Shown piece by piece: positions 17,001 to 25,341 of a stretch of 64,000 bases of DNA (position 1 is its first letter; every line of letters starts with the position of its first letter). The position numbers were made by a program, and so were the translations under genes. The notes under the pieces were generated by a model. That model saw only the letters and a list, made by a program, of their open reading frames with translations, was not told where the DNA came from and did no database searches. The stretch spans positions 577,938-641,937 of the forward strand of contig NZ_JAAQQU010000104.1 of the NCBI RefSeq assembly GCF_011742145.1, read 5' to 3'. Source of the DNA: Flavobacterium sp. J49. Lineage in GTDB: Bacteria > Bacteroidota > Bacteroidia > Flavobacteriales > Flavobacteriaceae.

Positions 17001-17609
17001 TTATTTTTTCTTTCCTTTTGCCGGAGCTTTTGCTGCTTTTGCTGCTTCTTGAGCGGCTTTCATAGCAGCACGTGAAATCTTCACTTGACAAACCACGGTG
17101 TTGTCCGGGTGCATCAATTTGAAGTTTTTAGCTTCTAATTTGGTAACATATAATTTGTTACCCATTTGCAATTCAGAGATGTTAGCTTCAACATAATCCG
17201 GAAGATTTTTTGGTAAAGCTTTCACTTTTAATCTTCTTTGGTTCAAACGTAAATCACCACCTAACAAAACCCCTGGAGAAGTTCCAACGATTTTCACCGG
17301 AACTTCCATAGTGATTTCTTTGCTTTCGTTTAATTGAAAGAAATCAATGTGTAAAATTTTGTCAGACACCGGGTGAAACTGAATGTCTTGAAGAATAACA
17401 TTGGTAGTTTTTCCAGCCAAATCAACCACAACTGTGTGTGCGTTTGGAGTGTAAACCAAGCCTTTGAATGCTTTTTCTTCTGCTGCAAAATGCTGTGGTG
17501 TAGTTCCTCCGTAAATAACGCAAGGGACCATTCCAGCATCACGTAAGGCTTTAGTAGCTTTTTTGCCTACGCTTTCTCTTTCTTGTCCTTTAATCGTAAT
17601 CGATTTCAT
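17001..17609 (-). CDS. rplY: 50S ribosomal protein L25 / general stress protein Ctc
   Basis: 202 residues of the long CTC-type L25: an N-terminal 5S rRNA-binding beta-barrel ([20 protein letters not shown], with VPCVIYGG) followed by a second TL5-type domain ([28 protein letters not shown]). The C-terminal tail is a Lys/Ala-rich extension ending KGKKK. It sits 39 bp downstream of prs on the same strand, the common prs-rplY-pth order, so co-transcription is likely. Confidence 0.96.
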   Translation of the reverse strand: MKSITIKGQERESVGKKATKALRDAGMVPCVIYGGTTPQHFAAEEKAFKGLVYTPNAHTVVVDLAGKTTNVILQDIQFHPVSDKILHIDFFQLNESKEITMEVPVKIVGTSPGVLLGGDLRLNQRRLKVKALPKNLPDYVEANISELQMGNKLYVTKLEAKNFKLMHPDNTVVCQVKISRAAMKAAQEAAKAAKAPAKGKKK

Positions 17610-17648
17610 TGTAAAAATATATAGTTAATAAAAAAATACTTAATTGAA

Positions 17649-18590
17649 TTACATCAGGAATTTACCGCTGATGGAATTGTTGTGTTGCACCATGTGCATT
17701 ACTTCTGCGAAGAGCGGTGCACAACTCACCACTTTTATTTTATTTGATTCTTTCTTTAACGGAATAGAATCGGTAACAATCAACTCAAGCAATTTAGAGT
17801 TTTCGATTTTTTCATACGCTTCTCCCGAAAGGATAGCATGCGTACAAATCGCTCTCACACTTATCGCGCCTTTTTCCATCATCAAATCGGCGGCTTTGGC
17901 TAGTGTTCCTCCGGTGTCGATCATGTCATCGACCAAAATTACATTTCTGCCTTTTACTTCTCCAATCAACTCCATGGTGTCAATCACATTGGCCGCTTTT
18001 CTTTGTTTGTAACAAATGACTACGTCAGATTCTAAAAATTTAGAATAAGCATACGCTCTTTTCGAACCGCCCATATCCGGAGAAGCAATCGTTAGATTGT
18101 CTAACTGCAAACTCTTTACATACGGTAAAAAGATCGTCGAGGCAAACAAGTGATCGACCGGTTTTTCAAAAAACCCTTGAATCTGATCGGCATGTAAATC
18201 CATCGTCATGATTCGAGTGGCGCCGGCAGTTTCCAATAATTTGGCTACTAATTTGGCTCCAATCGGCACTCTTGGCTTGTCTTTACGGTCTTGTCTTGCC
18301 CAACCAAAGTAAGGAATTACCGGAGTAATGTGTCGGGCTGATGCTCTTTTTGCAGCATCAATCATTAACAAAAGCTCCATTAAATTATCGGCACTCGGAA
18401 AAGTAGAGCAGACAATAAAAACGCGTAATCCTCTTATTGATTCTTCAAAAGAAGGTTGAAACTCGCCATCACTATATTTTGAGAACGTAACTTTACCCAG
18501 CGGAATCCCATAGTTAGTAGCTATTTGTTCGGCCAGATGGACGCTTTGTGAACAGGCAAATATCTTTGCTTCGGGTTCTAAATGCGACAT
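17649..18590 (-). CDS. prs: Ribose-phosphate pyrophosphokinase
   Basis: Makes PRPP from ribose 5-phosphate and ATP for nucleotide, His and Trp synthesis. About 313 residues, normal length. Motifs are FSDGEFQPSFEESIRG-like N-terminal segment, YFGWARQDRKDKPR, the DLHADQIQGFF loop and the PRPP-binding loop VILVDDMIDTGGTL. The start is ATG 18590; the frame's TTG two codons upstream is less likely. A TAAATTTG box about 125 bp upstream (18712-18719) may be the -7 element of its promoter, but no matching -33 element is seen. Confidence 0.97.
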   Translation of the reverse strand: MSHLEPEAKIFACSQSVHLAEQIATNYGIPLGKVTFSKYSDGEFQPSFEESIRGLRVFIVCSTFPSADNLMELLLMIDAAKRASARHITPVIPYFGWARQDRKDKPRVPIGAKLVAKLLETAGATRIMTMDLHADQIQGFFEKPVDHLFASTIFLPYVKSLQLDNLTIASPDMGGSKRAYAYSKFLESDVVICYKQRKAANVIDTMELIGEVKGRNVILVDDMIDTGGTLAKAADLMMEKGAISVRAICTHAILSGEAYEKIENSKLLELIVTDSIPLKKESNKIKVVSCAPLFAEVMHMVQHNNSISGKFLM

Positions 18591-18760
18591 TGTCAATTAT
18601 TGTTTTTATTCCGTTGCTCTTATGTCATTTAGCGCTGATTGCTGTCTCATGCTTCCTGAATATAATTGCCTCGGATGTAGTTAGTTAGTTGTGTGTTGCT
18701 GTAACGCGGTGCAAATTTAGAAATTAAATCCGACTCTGAAAGGATATTTTTAAGTATTTT

Positions 18761-18793
18761 TTGGTTTGTATGAAGAAATTTTTTTTACATTTG
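18761..18793 (+). promoter_or_regulatory. Promoter of tRNA-Leu
   Basis: TACATTTG (18786-18793) lies 26 bp before the tRNA. TTGGTTTG (18761-18768) upstream offers TTG elements 17 or 22 bp from the -7 box, close to the expected 19-21. Confidence 0.6.
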
Positions 18794-18819
18794 CACCCAC
18801 AAAACACAAATACCTTAAT

Positions 18820-18899
18820 GCCCGGATGGCGGAATTGGTAGACGCGCACGACTCAAACTCGTGTTCTTAGGAGTGTGGGTTCGATTCCCACTCCGGGTA
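18820..18899 (+). tRNA. tRNA-Leu (anticodon CAA)
   Basis: Class II tRNA with a 7-bp acceptor stem (GCCCGGA with TCCGGGT), D-arm GGAATTGGTAGACGC, anticodon stem CACGA/TCGTG around loop CTCAAAC, a long variable arm, and T-arm GTGGGTTCGATTCCCAC. The discriminator is A; CCA is not encoded. It reads UUG codons. A terminator follows at once, then two partial copies of its 3' end. Confidence 0.96.
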
Positions 18900-18904
18900 C
18901 TTAG

Positions 18905-18935
18905 AAAAACCTCTCAGCAATGAGAGGTTTTTTAT
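18905..18935 (+). terminator. tRNA-Leu terminator, copy 1
   Basis: ACCTCTCA pairs with TGAGAGGT around GCAA, followed by a T-run. The same hairpin recurs at 19010-19038 and 19372-19400. Confidence 0.9.
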
Positions 18936-18947
18936 TTTATAATTATT

Positions 18948-19009
18948 TCGTGTTCTTAGGAGTGTGGGTTCGACCTGCCTGCCGGCAGGCAGGTTCCCAC
19001 TCCGGGTAC
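18948..19009 (+). repeat. tRNA-Leu 3' fragment 1 with 20-bp palindrome inserted in the T-loop
   Basis: Bases 18948-18973 equal 18859-18884 of the tRNA, and 18994-19009 equal 18885-18900. Between them, inside the T-loop, lies CCTGCCTGCCGGCAGGCAGG (18974-18993). The insertion is exact: removing it restores the tRNA sequence, with no target duplication. It cannot be a functional tRNA because the 5' half is missing. Confidence 0.95.
18974..18993. repeat. 20-bp palindrome CCTGCCTGCCGGCAGGCAGG, copy 1
   Basis: Perfect palindrome, GC-rich against an AT-rich background; other copies are at 19311-19330 and 27259-27278. Flanked by A on the left and T on the right in all three. Confidence 0.95.
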
Positions 19010-19038
19010 AAAACCTCTCAGCAATGAGAGGTTTTTTT
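19010..19038 (+). terminator. tRNA-Leu terminator, copy 2
   Basis: Same hairpin as at 18905, directly after tRNA fragment 1 and just upstream of the GIY-YIG gene. Confidence 0.85.
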
Positions 19039-19049
19039 GTTTAAATTTG

Positions 19050-19301
19050 ATGGTGTTTTATATGTATGCCATATCAAGTTTGAATAGAAACTATATTTAT
19101 GTTGGATTAACAGATAATATAGAAAGGCGATTTATGGAGCATAATTCAGGAAAGAATAAAACAACAAAACCTTATTTACCATTTAAAATTATTTACAAAG
19201 AAGAATTTGAAACTAGGGAAGAGGCAAGAATTCGTGAAAAATATTATAAATCGGGAATTGGAAAAGAAAAACTAAAGCAAATCCGTGAACAGACAAAATA
19301 A
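19050..19301 (+). CDS. GIY-YIG nuclease superfamily protein
   Basis: 83 residues from ATG 19050. The single-domain GIY-YIG fold is recognisable: YAISSLN (the GIY strand), YIYVGLTDNIERR (the YIG strand and conserved Arg) and a late KEEFETREEARIREKYYK helix with a conserved Glu. Members are DNA nucleases related to UvrC and homing endonucleases; the role of the small stand-alone Bacteroidota proteins is not established. It is enclosed by broken tRNA-Leu fragments and repeated terminators, which suggests a cassette linked to tRNA ends. It follows a terminator by 12 bp, so it must have its own promoter or rely on read-through. Confidence 0.85.
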   Translation: MVFYMYAISSLNRNYIYVGLTDNIERRFMEHNSGKNKTTKPYLPFKIIYKEEFETREEARIREKYYKSGIGKEKLKQIREQTK

Positions 19302-19306
19302 AAGGC

Positions 19307-19365
19307 TCGACCTGCCTGCCGGCAGGCAGGTTCCCACTCCGGCCTGTCTGCCGAAGGTAGAGTAC
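19307..19365 (+). repeat. tRNA-Leu 3' fragment 2 with two insertions
   Basis: TCGA, the 20-bp palindrome (19311-19330), then TTCCCACTCCGG of the T-arm and acceptor, then a second insertion of about 19 bp (19343-19361, starting CCTGTCTGCCGAAGG) and GTAC. The first insertion is at the same T-loop position as in fragment 1. The second resembles a decayed copy of the same palindrome. Confidence 0.9.
19311..19330. repeat. 20-bp palindrome, copy 2
   Basis: Identical to the copies at 18974 and 27259. Confidence 0.95.
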
Positions 19366-19371
19366 AAAAGG

Positions 19372-19400
19372 AAAACCTCTCAGCAATGAGAGGTTTTTTT
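19372..19400 (+). terminator. tRNA-Leu terminator, copy 3
   Basis: Same ACCTCTCA-GCAA-TGAGAGGT hairpin and T-run, closing the tRNA-derived cluster. Confidence 0.85.
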
Positions 19401-19430
19401 GTTTGTTGTAAGAATGAAATATATTCTAAT

Positions 19431-19553
19431 TAGCCCCGATAGGAACGGCATCCTTTTTAGGATTGGCCGGAACACAGTGCAGGCACATCCTAAAAAGATA
19501 TAGTGGATAGCGGGAAGATAAGTGTAATGAAGCAGGAAACTTCTGCTCCTAAA
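19431..19553 (+). repeat. Dispersed structured element TAGCCCCGA...GCTCCTAAA (copy B)
   Basis: Same flanks as the element at 16859-16950 and the same GATAGCGGGAA-type word, but with a longer internal stem (CTTTTTAGGA pairing with TCCTAAAAAG). It ends 4 bp from the mgtE stop and is convergent with it. Possibly a structured RNA family such as Flavo-1; unconfirmed. Confidence 0.5.
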
Positions 19554-19556
19554 AAA

Positions 19557-20909
19557 CTAAAACCCTAAAATCAATTTGGCAATCGAAAAGTAAATCAATA
19601 TTCCGCAAATGTCATTACTGGTGGTGATGAACGGTCCGGTCGCCAAGGCCGGATCAATGTTGAATCGATGCAGTAATAGCGGTACAAAGGTTCCAATTAG
19701 CGAGGCGATGATAATTACTGAAATCAACGCTATGGTGACAATCTCTCCAATAATCAATTCTACATTCAGCAAGAAATGACTGCCCACGAATAAGATCGAG
19801 GCCAATATGATTCCGTTGAGCAAACTCAACGACACTTCTTTGATCAAACGATTCCATAACGAACCGCTAATAGATTGATTGGCCAAACCTTGCACAATAA
19901 TCGCAGAAGATTGTACGCCTACATTTCCGGCCATCGCAGCGATTAGCGGTGTAAAGAAAAATAAATTCCCGTGATTGGTCATCGCGCCTTCGAATAGACC
20001 TAAGACTCTAACGCTGATAAAACCACCAAACAATGCTAAAACCAGCCAAGGCAAACGCGCACGGGTTAAGTCGAGGATGCTGTCATCGGCTTCTACGTCT
20101 TGTGAGATACCCGCAGCCAACTGGTAATCTTTATCGGCTTCCTCTTTGATTACGTCTACGATATCGTCAATGGTAATTCTACCGACTAAGCGTCCCATTT
20201 CATCTACGACCGGAATGGCTTCCAAGTCATATTTTTGCATGATACGAGCAACATCCGTGTTGGGCATGTCCACTCTAACATAATCTACTTTTTTGATATA
20301 CACTTCGCTGATGGGCGTTTTGGTAGAAGTCGTCAATAAATCTTTTAGAGATAATCTTCCTTTCAAACGGTTTTCGTCATCTACCACATAAATCGAATGC
20401 ACACGTGTTACATTTTCCGCCTGAATTCGCATTTCTTTTACGCAGGTTAGTACGTTCCAATTTTCATTGACTTTCACCAACTCTTTTCCCATCAAACCTC
20501 CGGCAGTATCTTCGTCGTAGCGCAACAAATCGACAATGTCTTTGGCGTGTTCTACGTCTTCTAATTCGGAGATTACTTCTTCTTTTTTGCTTTGCGAAAG
20601 TTCGGCAATAATGTCGGCAGCGTCATCGGTATCCAATTCGTCAAGCTCTTCCGCAATTTCTTTGGCCGAAAGCCCTTGGAGGATTTTTTCACGCAAATCA
20701 TCTTCCAACTCGGGAAGAATTTCAGCGGTAATTTCACTGTCCAGGATTTTAAAAATATAGGTGGCTTCAGCCGTTTCCAATTCCTCAAAAATCTCCGCGA
20801 TATCGGCATGGTGCATGTCATTCAACAACACTTCCAATTCTTGGTCGTTTTTGTCGTGAATGAGTTGCTCGATTTGCGCTAAGAGTTCTTTGCTGATTTT
20901 AAACTGCAT
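19557..20909 (-). CDS. mgtE: Magnesium transporter MgtE
   Basis: 450 residues with the three MgtE parts in order: N-terminal acidic helical MgtE_N domain (about 1-130, rich in [16 protein letters not shown] motifs), a CBS pair (about 130-255, with [27 protein letters not shown]), and a C-terminal five-helix membrane domain (about 280-450, with [18 protein letters not shown] and [12 protein letters not shown]). It imports Mg2+ at the inner membrane, gated by cytosolic Mg2+ bound to the acidic domains. Its start overlaps the end of rsmA by 11 bp, so the two are translationally coupled. Confidence 0.96.
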   Translation of the reverse strand: MQFKISKELLAQIEQLIHDKNDQELEVLLNDMHHADIAEIFEELETAEATYIFKILDSEITAEILPELEDDLREKILQGLSAKEIAEELDELDTDDAADIIAELSQSKKEEVISELEDVEHAKDIVDLLRYDEDTAGGLMGKELVKVNENWNVLTCVKEMRIQAENVTRVHSIYVVDDENRLKGRLSLKDLLTTSTKTPISEVYIKKVDYVRVDMPNTDVARIMQKYDLEAIPVVDEMGRLVGRITIDDIVDVIKEEADKDYQLAAGISQDVEADDSILDLTRARLPWLVLALFGGFISVRVLGLFEGAMTNHGNLFFFTPLIAAMAGNVGVQSSAIIVQGLANQSISGSLWNRLIKEVSLSLLNGIILASILFVGSHFLLNVELIIGEIVTIALISVIIIASLIGTFVPLLLHRFNIDPALATGPFITTSNDICGILIYFSIAKLILGF

Positions 20910-21678
20910 GGGCTTCTATTTTTTGGGTGAGTTCAATGAACTGCTCCACAGTTAATTGTTCCGGACGGAGGTCAAAGATAGTATCTTCTTTTAAATTATC
21001 CGACAGGTTAAACGATTTTAGACTGTTTCGCAAGGTCTTTCTGCGTTGTTGGAAACCGGTCTTAACCACAGTAAAGAACAATTTTTCATTACAAGGCAAA
21101 TGAAAATCCGCTTTTCGGCGCAAGCGCAATACGCCCGATTTTACTTTGGGTGGCGGATTGAAAACATGTTCGTGAACCGTAAATAAATATTCAGCGTCGT
21201 AAAAAGCCTGGACCAAAACCGAAAGTATGCCATATACTTTATTGCCTTTTTTGGAACAAATTCTTTCGGCGACTTCTTTTTGGAACATACCGGAGAACTC
21301 AGGTACTTGCTCGCGCAATTCCAAACATTTGAACACAATTTGGGACGAAATATTATACGGAAAGTTTCCGGTAATGGCGAAAGGTTTGCCTTCAAACACC
21401 TCATTGATGTTGTATTTCAAAAAGTCTTTAGAGATGATTTTTCCGTGCAACTTTGGGTAATGTGCATTCAAATATTCCACCGATTCGGTGTCAATTTCAA
21501 TCACATAGGTCGTGGTCGGTTTCTCCAAAAGATATTTGGTCAATACGCCCATGCCCGGACCGATTTCTAATACGTTGTCATAACCTTCAAGACTCAAGGT
21601 GTCGGCAATGTCTTTGGCTATGCTTTCATCGGTTAAGAAATGCTGCCCGAGGTGTTTTTTGGCTTTTACTTGGTTCAT
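20899..21678 (-). CDS. rsmA: 16S rRNA (adenine1518-N6/adenine1519-N6)-dimethyltransferase
   Basis: 259 residues, usual for KsgA/RsmA. It dimethylates the two adjacent adenines near the 3' end of 16S rRNA. The SAM-binding motif [14 protein letters not shown] and the NFPYNISS motif (the NxPY-type catalytic loop) are visible, as is the C-terminal [11 protein letters not shown] segment. It lies between a DUF4286 gene (1 bp away) and mgtE (overlap), in one minus-strand transcription unit. Confidence 0.96.
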   Translation of the reverse strand: MNQVKAKKHLGQHFLTDESIAKDIADTLSLEGYDNVLEIGPGMGVLTKYLLEKPTTTYVIEIDTESVEYLNAHYPKLHGKIISKDFLKYNINEVFEGKPFAITGNFPYNISSQIVFKCLELREQVPEFSGMFQKEVAERICSKKGNKVYGILSVLVQAFYDAEYLFTVHEHVFNPPPKVKSGVLRLRRKADFHLPCNEKLFFTVVKTGFQQRRKTLRNSLKSFNLSDNLKEDTIFDLRPEQLTVEQFIELTQKIEAHAV

Positions 21679-21679
21679 T

Positions 21680-21991
21680 TTAATGATCGCTTATCAATTC
21701 CAATTCCGTTCTGAAGGCCAACATTTTGTCGCCAAAAAGGCGATGTCCTTCTTCGCGTAATCTTGGTGCATCTTCATCGTAATATTTTTGCAGGGTTTCT
21801 TTGCTATCGGTACAATATTGAATAGAATAAGTCATGCCGCCCATTTCTTCTTCGATTAAAACTTTCACCATGCGTGCCGAAGAAAATTTTCCGGTGGCCA
21901 AGACGTCGTTAATATGTTTTTCCTGCATCCATTGCATCCATTGGTCGTGAACGCTTTCGTGTATGTTGATGGTAACGTTGTATAAAATCAT
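21680..21991 (-). CDS. DUF4286 family protein
   Basis: 103 residues with the ferredoxin-like-fold signature of DUF4286: [33 protein letters not shown] and [21 protein letters not shown]. Function unknown. It is the first gene of the DUF4286-rsmA-mgtE unit; only one base separates it from rsmA. Confidence 0.85.
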   Translation of the reverse strand: MILYNVTINIHESVHDQWMQWMQEKHINDVLATGKFSSARMVKVLIEEEMGGMTYSIQYCTDSKETLQKYYDEDAPRLREEGHRLFGDKMLAFRTELELISDH

Positions 21992-22034
21992 GTCAAAGGG
22001 ATTTGTTAATCTGGTTATTCGGTGATTTGAGGTT

Positions 22035-23813
22035 TTAAAGATTGGTATCGCCTCTTAATTTTCTGTACTTGTTCCGCGAGTCTACGAAATAAATACTGTC
22101 TTCGTGTTTGAAGATGATTTCTTCATAAAGCGGTTTGGCCTTTTCGACATCGACTAAATTAAAGTTGTAAATCTCAGCTGAATAATACAATGCTTCGTCT
22201 ACATAAATGCTTTCTTTTTGGTTGGTGGTAATGTTGTTGTAGTATTCCAAAGCTTTAGTGAAATCGCCCATTTTCTCATAGGTTTTACCAATGCGCAATA
22301 GCGTTACGGCTTCAATTTCTTCGCCTTTGTGCTCTTTTAAAATGAGTTGAAATTGCTCCAAAGACGCCGCTTTTTTATTTTGGTACAACAAAAAATCAGC
22401 ACGGGCAAATTTCTTCAAAGCCACTTGGGTCGAATCTTCAACAGTATTGTCACTGATTAATAAAAACAAGTCCAAAGCGTCATTGGCAATCAATTGGGAG
22501 GCCGCCGATTTTAATACTTTTAATTGATGGGTAGCCCATTCGAAATCACCTTTGAAATAACTGGTTTTAGCGGTTTTCAATTGCGCTTCCTGGCCGGTAA
22601 CATCTCCTGCCATGTCTTCGCCTACTTGGGAATAATAAATTAAGGCTTGGTTGTATTTTTCTTCCAATAAAAGAATGTCGGCCAATTGCATTTTGAGTTC
22701 AGCCAGTTGGTAACGATTGATGGGCATTTCCATGGCGTTTTTCAAAATCATCTTGGCTTTTTCGGGATTGTTCAAATGAAAGGCGGTGAAATCGGCTTCC
22801 AATTCGAGCAGGGATAAAGTATATGGACTTACGCCAAATTCTTTTATCAGTTTGTCCAATTCGGCCGTGATGGTCACATAATCTTTCTCGGTGGCATGAT
22901 TGATTTTCATTTCCATCAAATAGGAATGGGCTTGAATCAGCAGTTCTAAATCGTTGGTGTTTTCTATAACAAAAGTCAAGATTTCTTTAGCTGAATCCTG
23001 GTCGTTATCGGCTATGGCCATTTCGCCCAAATTGACGATGTTGCCAAAGGATTCCGGGTTTCTTTTGTAAATGGCTTTTTGTTGCACGAAAGCTTTGCCG
23101 TATTCTTTGAGCTGCACAAAATACCAACTCAGAAAATCATTCCAAAAAACATCTTGGGTTTTCTGGGTTCGGATTAGTAATGCTTTTTTTAAGGTCTCAT
23201 TGAAATTTTCGTCGCCGTCTTCGGTCATGAATCGCGACAATTGATTTTGAATAATCGGTAAGTTTTGCGGATTTTGATAAGCTTCTAACAAATAGGTTTC
23301 TATCATTAAATCGGTTTCGCCTTTTTGACCGTAAAGCATGGCCATTTGGAAATTAAAACTCAGTTTCGGGTCGGTTTCAATGGCAGTTTTATAAGCCAAA
23401 AGCGCATAATCAAACAACGCTTTTCTCTCAAAAGTATAGGCAATGCCATAAGCTTCTGGTGCGTGTTTCTTGATTTTATCAATCGCCTGATTGTAATATT
23501 TATTGGCTTTCTCTTGGTTTTTTTGCAGTTGGTAATTGAAACCCAATTCGATTAAAAGACTGTTTTGGCGGTATTTGTCGAGTCTTTCCTGCAGCGCTTT
23601 TTCGGCTTTGTCAAATTGTTGTAACTGTTGGTAACACTCAATGACTCTTTGAAAATAATTCGAATTGCCGGCTTGGGCTTTGAGCAATTCTTCATAGCTG
23701 ACTAAAGCTTTTTCAAATTCGCCTCGGTCAAAATAATTATTGGCCAACTGTTCGTTTTGAGCCGAAGCCCAAAGCGAAAGGAATAAGCACGCTATGGATA
23801 GAAATTTTTTCAT
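22035..23813 (-). CDS. Secreted or periplasmic TPR-repeat protein
   Basis: 592 residues from ATG 23813 (MKKFLSIACLFLSLWASAQ, a signal peptide with cleavage near ASAQ). Tetratricopeptide repeats run through most of the length, clearest at the N terminus (NYFDRGEFEKALVSYEELL) and the C terminus (LLRIGKTYEKMGDFTKALEYY). It presumably scaffolds protein contacts in the periplasm; no enzymatic domain is seen. It is 81 bp downstream of serS with an 11-bp inverted repeat between. Confidence 0.85.
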   Translation of the reverse strand: MKKFLSIACLFLSLWASAQNEQLANNYFDRGEFEKALVSYEELLKAQAGNSNYFQRVIECYQQLQQFDKAEKALQERLDKYRQNSLLIELGFNYQLQKNQEKANKYYNQAIDKIKKHAPEAYGIAYTFERKALFDYALLAYKTAIETDPKLSFNFQMAMLYGQKGETDLMIETYLLEAYQNPQNLPIIQNQLSRFMTEDGDENFNETLKKALLIRTQKTQDVFWNDFLSWYFVQLKEYGKAFVQQKAIYKRNPESFGNIVNLGEMAIADNDQDSAKEILTFVIENTNDLELLIQAHSYLMEMKINHATEKDYVTITAELDKLIKEFGVSPYTLSLLELEADFTAFHLNNPEKAKMILKNAMEMPINRYQLAELKMQLADILLLEEKYNQALIYYSQVGEDMAGDVTGQEAQLKTAKTSYFKGDFEWATHQLKVLKSAASQLIANDALDLFLLISDNTVEDSTQVALKKFARADFLLYQNKKAASLEQFQLILKEHKGEEIEAVTLLRIGKTYEKMGDFTKALEYYNNITTNQKESIYVDEALYYSAEIYNFNLVDVEKAKPLYEEIIFKHEDSIYFVDSRNKYRKLRGDTNL

Positions 23814-23829
23814 GTGTAACAGTAAAACG

Positions 23830-23876
23830 AACAATGTACTAAAGTAACACTTTTTGTGCTCCGTTAGTACATTGTT
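23830..23876. repeat. 11-bp inverted repeat between serS and the TPR gene
   Basis: AACAATGTACT (23830-23840) and AGTACATTGTT (23866-23876) are perfectly complementary across 25 nt. There is no T-run, so terminator activity is doubtful; an operator or leader hairpin is possible. Confidence 0.5.
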
Positions 23877-23894
23877 TGCTAAAGATTAACTTAT

Positions 23895-25166
23895 TTAGTT
23901 AATGATATCAAAGCCGGTGTAAGGGCGCAATACTTCCGGGATTACAATGCCTTCCGGAGTTTGGTAATTTTCTATGATTCCGGCTAAAACTCTTGGCAGT
24001 GCCAATGAACTTCCGTTTAAGGTATGTGCCAATTGGGTTTTTCCGTCTTTTCCTTTGAAACGCAATTTCAAACGATTGGCCTGAAACGTTTCGAAGTTTG
24101 ATACCGAAGAGATTTCCAACCATCGGTCTTGGGCGGTTGAAAACACCTCAAAGTCATAAGTCAATGCCGACGCAAACCCCATATCACCACCACAAAGGCG
24201 TAAGATTCTATAAGGCAATTTCAATTCCTGAAGAAGGCTTTTTACGTGTTCTACCATGCCGTCAAGGGCTTCGTGAGATTTATCGGGATGCTCGATGCGT
24301 ACGATTTCTACTTTGTCAAATTGGTGCAAACGGTTCAAGCCGCGAACGTGTGCGCCCCAAGAACCTGCTTCTCTTCTGAAACATGGCGTATAACCTGTGG
24401 CCAAAACCGGCAAGTCTTTTTCCTGAAGGATTACATCGCGGTAAATATTGGTCACCGGAACTTCGGCCGTAGGAATTAAGTACAAATCGTCTTTGGCATC
24501 GTGGTACATTTGGCCTTCTTTATCCGGTAATTGTCCGGTTCCATAGGCTGAAGCTTCATTTACCAAGTGAGGCACTTGAAATTCTTGATAACCGGCTTCG
24601 GTATTTTTATCCAAAAAGTAAGAAATCAAAGCGCGTTGTAATTTGGCACCTTTTCCTTTGTAAACAGGGAATCCCGGAGCCGTAATTTTAGTTCCTAATT
24701 CGAAATCGATGATGTCGTATTTTTTAATCAAATCCCAATGAGGCAAAGCGCCTTCATGCAATACCGGTATATCGCCTTCTTGAAAAACATTGATATTGTC
24801 CTCGGCTGATTTGCCGGGCGGAACGATATCGGCAGGCGTGTTGGGCAGCAAATACATTTTTTGGGTTAGTTCGGCTGTGAAAACCTCTAATTTTTCACCC
24901 AATTCTTTGCTGGTTTCTTTGAGTTGACTTGTTTTTTGTTTTAAGATTTCGGCTTTGGCTTTTTCCCCGTTTTTCATCATTTCACCAATAGCAGCGGATA
25001 ATTTATTGGCTTCTGCCAAAGTATTGTCGAGAGCTACTTGCGTGCTTCTTCTGTTTTCATCTAACTGAATGGCTTCTTCAACTATCGTTGTAGCGTCCAT
25101 ATTTCTTTTGGCCAAAGCGGCAATCACTTTATCCTTGTTCTCTCTGATGTAACTGATTTGTAACAT
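23895..25166 (-). CDS. serS: Seryl-tRNA synthetase
   Basis: 423 residues from ATG 25166 (MLQISYIRENKDKVIAAL). An N-terminal coiled-coil arm (about 30-100) is followed by the class II catalytic core: motif 2 in PCFRREAGSWGAHVRGLNRLHQFDKVE and motif 3 in LAHTLNGSSLALPRVLAGIIENYQ. It charges tRNA-Ser. A TAAATTTG box at 25188-25195 may be the -7 element; a good -33 box is not seen. Confidence 0.97.
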   Translation of the reverse strand: MLQISYIRENKDKVIAALAKRNMDATTIVEEAIQLDENRRSTQVALDNTLAEANKLSAAIGEMMKNGEKAKAEILKQKTSQLKETSKELGEKLEVFTAELTQKMYLLPNTPADIVPPGKSAEDNINVFQEGDIPVLHEGALPHWDLIKKYDIIDFELGTKITAPGFPVYKGKGAKLQRALISYFLDKNTEAGYQEFQVPHLVNEASAYGTGQLPDKEGQMYHDAKDDLYLIPTAEVPVTNIYRDVILQEKDLPVLATGYTPCFRREAGSWGAHVRGLNRLHQFDKVEIVRIEHPDKSHEALDGMVEHVKSLLQELKLPYRILRLCGGDMGFASALTYDFEVFSTAQDRWLEISSVSNFETFQANRLKLRFKGKDGKTQLAHTLNGSSLALPRVLAGIIENYQTPEGIVIPEVLRPYTGFDIIN

Positions 25167-25341
25167 GTCATTTTCTTTATAAGCACGCAAATTTAATGAA
25201 ATGTTTGATAAAACCTTTCGGATACCTAAAAACTTGCTTGTCTAAAAGAATTACAATCAACGGTGTGTCTTTTATTTATCATTATTTTGACAGTCAGATA
25301 CTTCAATAATTGTTATATTCGCAAAAAAATCATTGCTTACT

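Noticed and set aside
18948..19009. Second tRNA-Leu
   Set aside because: The 5' half is missing and the T-loop holds a 20-bp palindrome.
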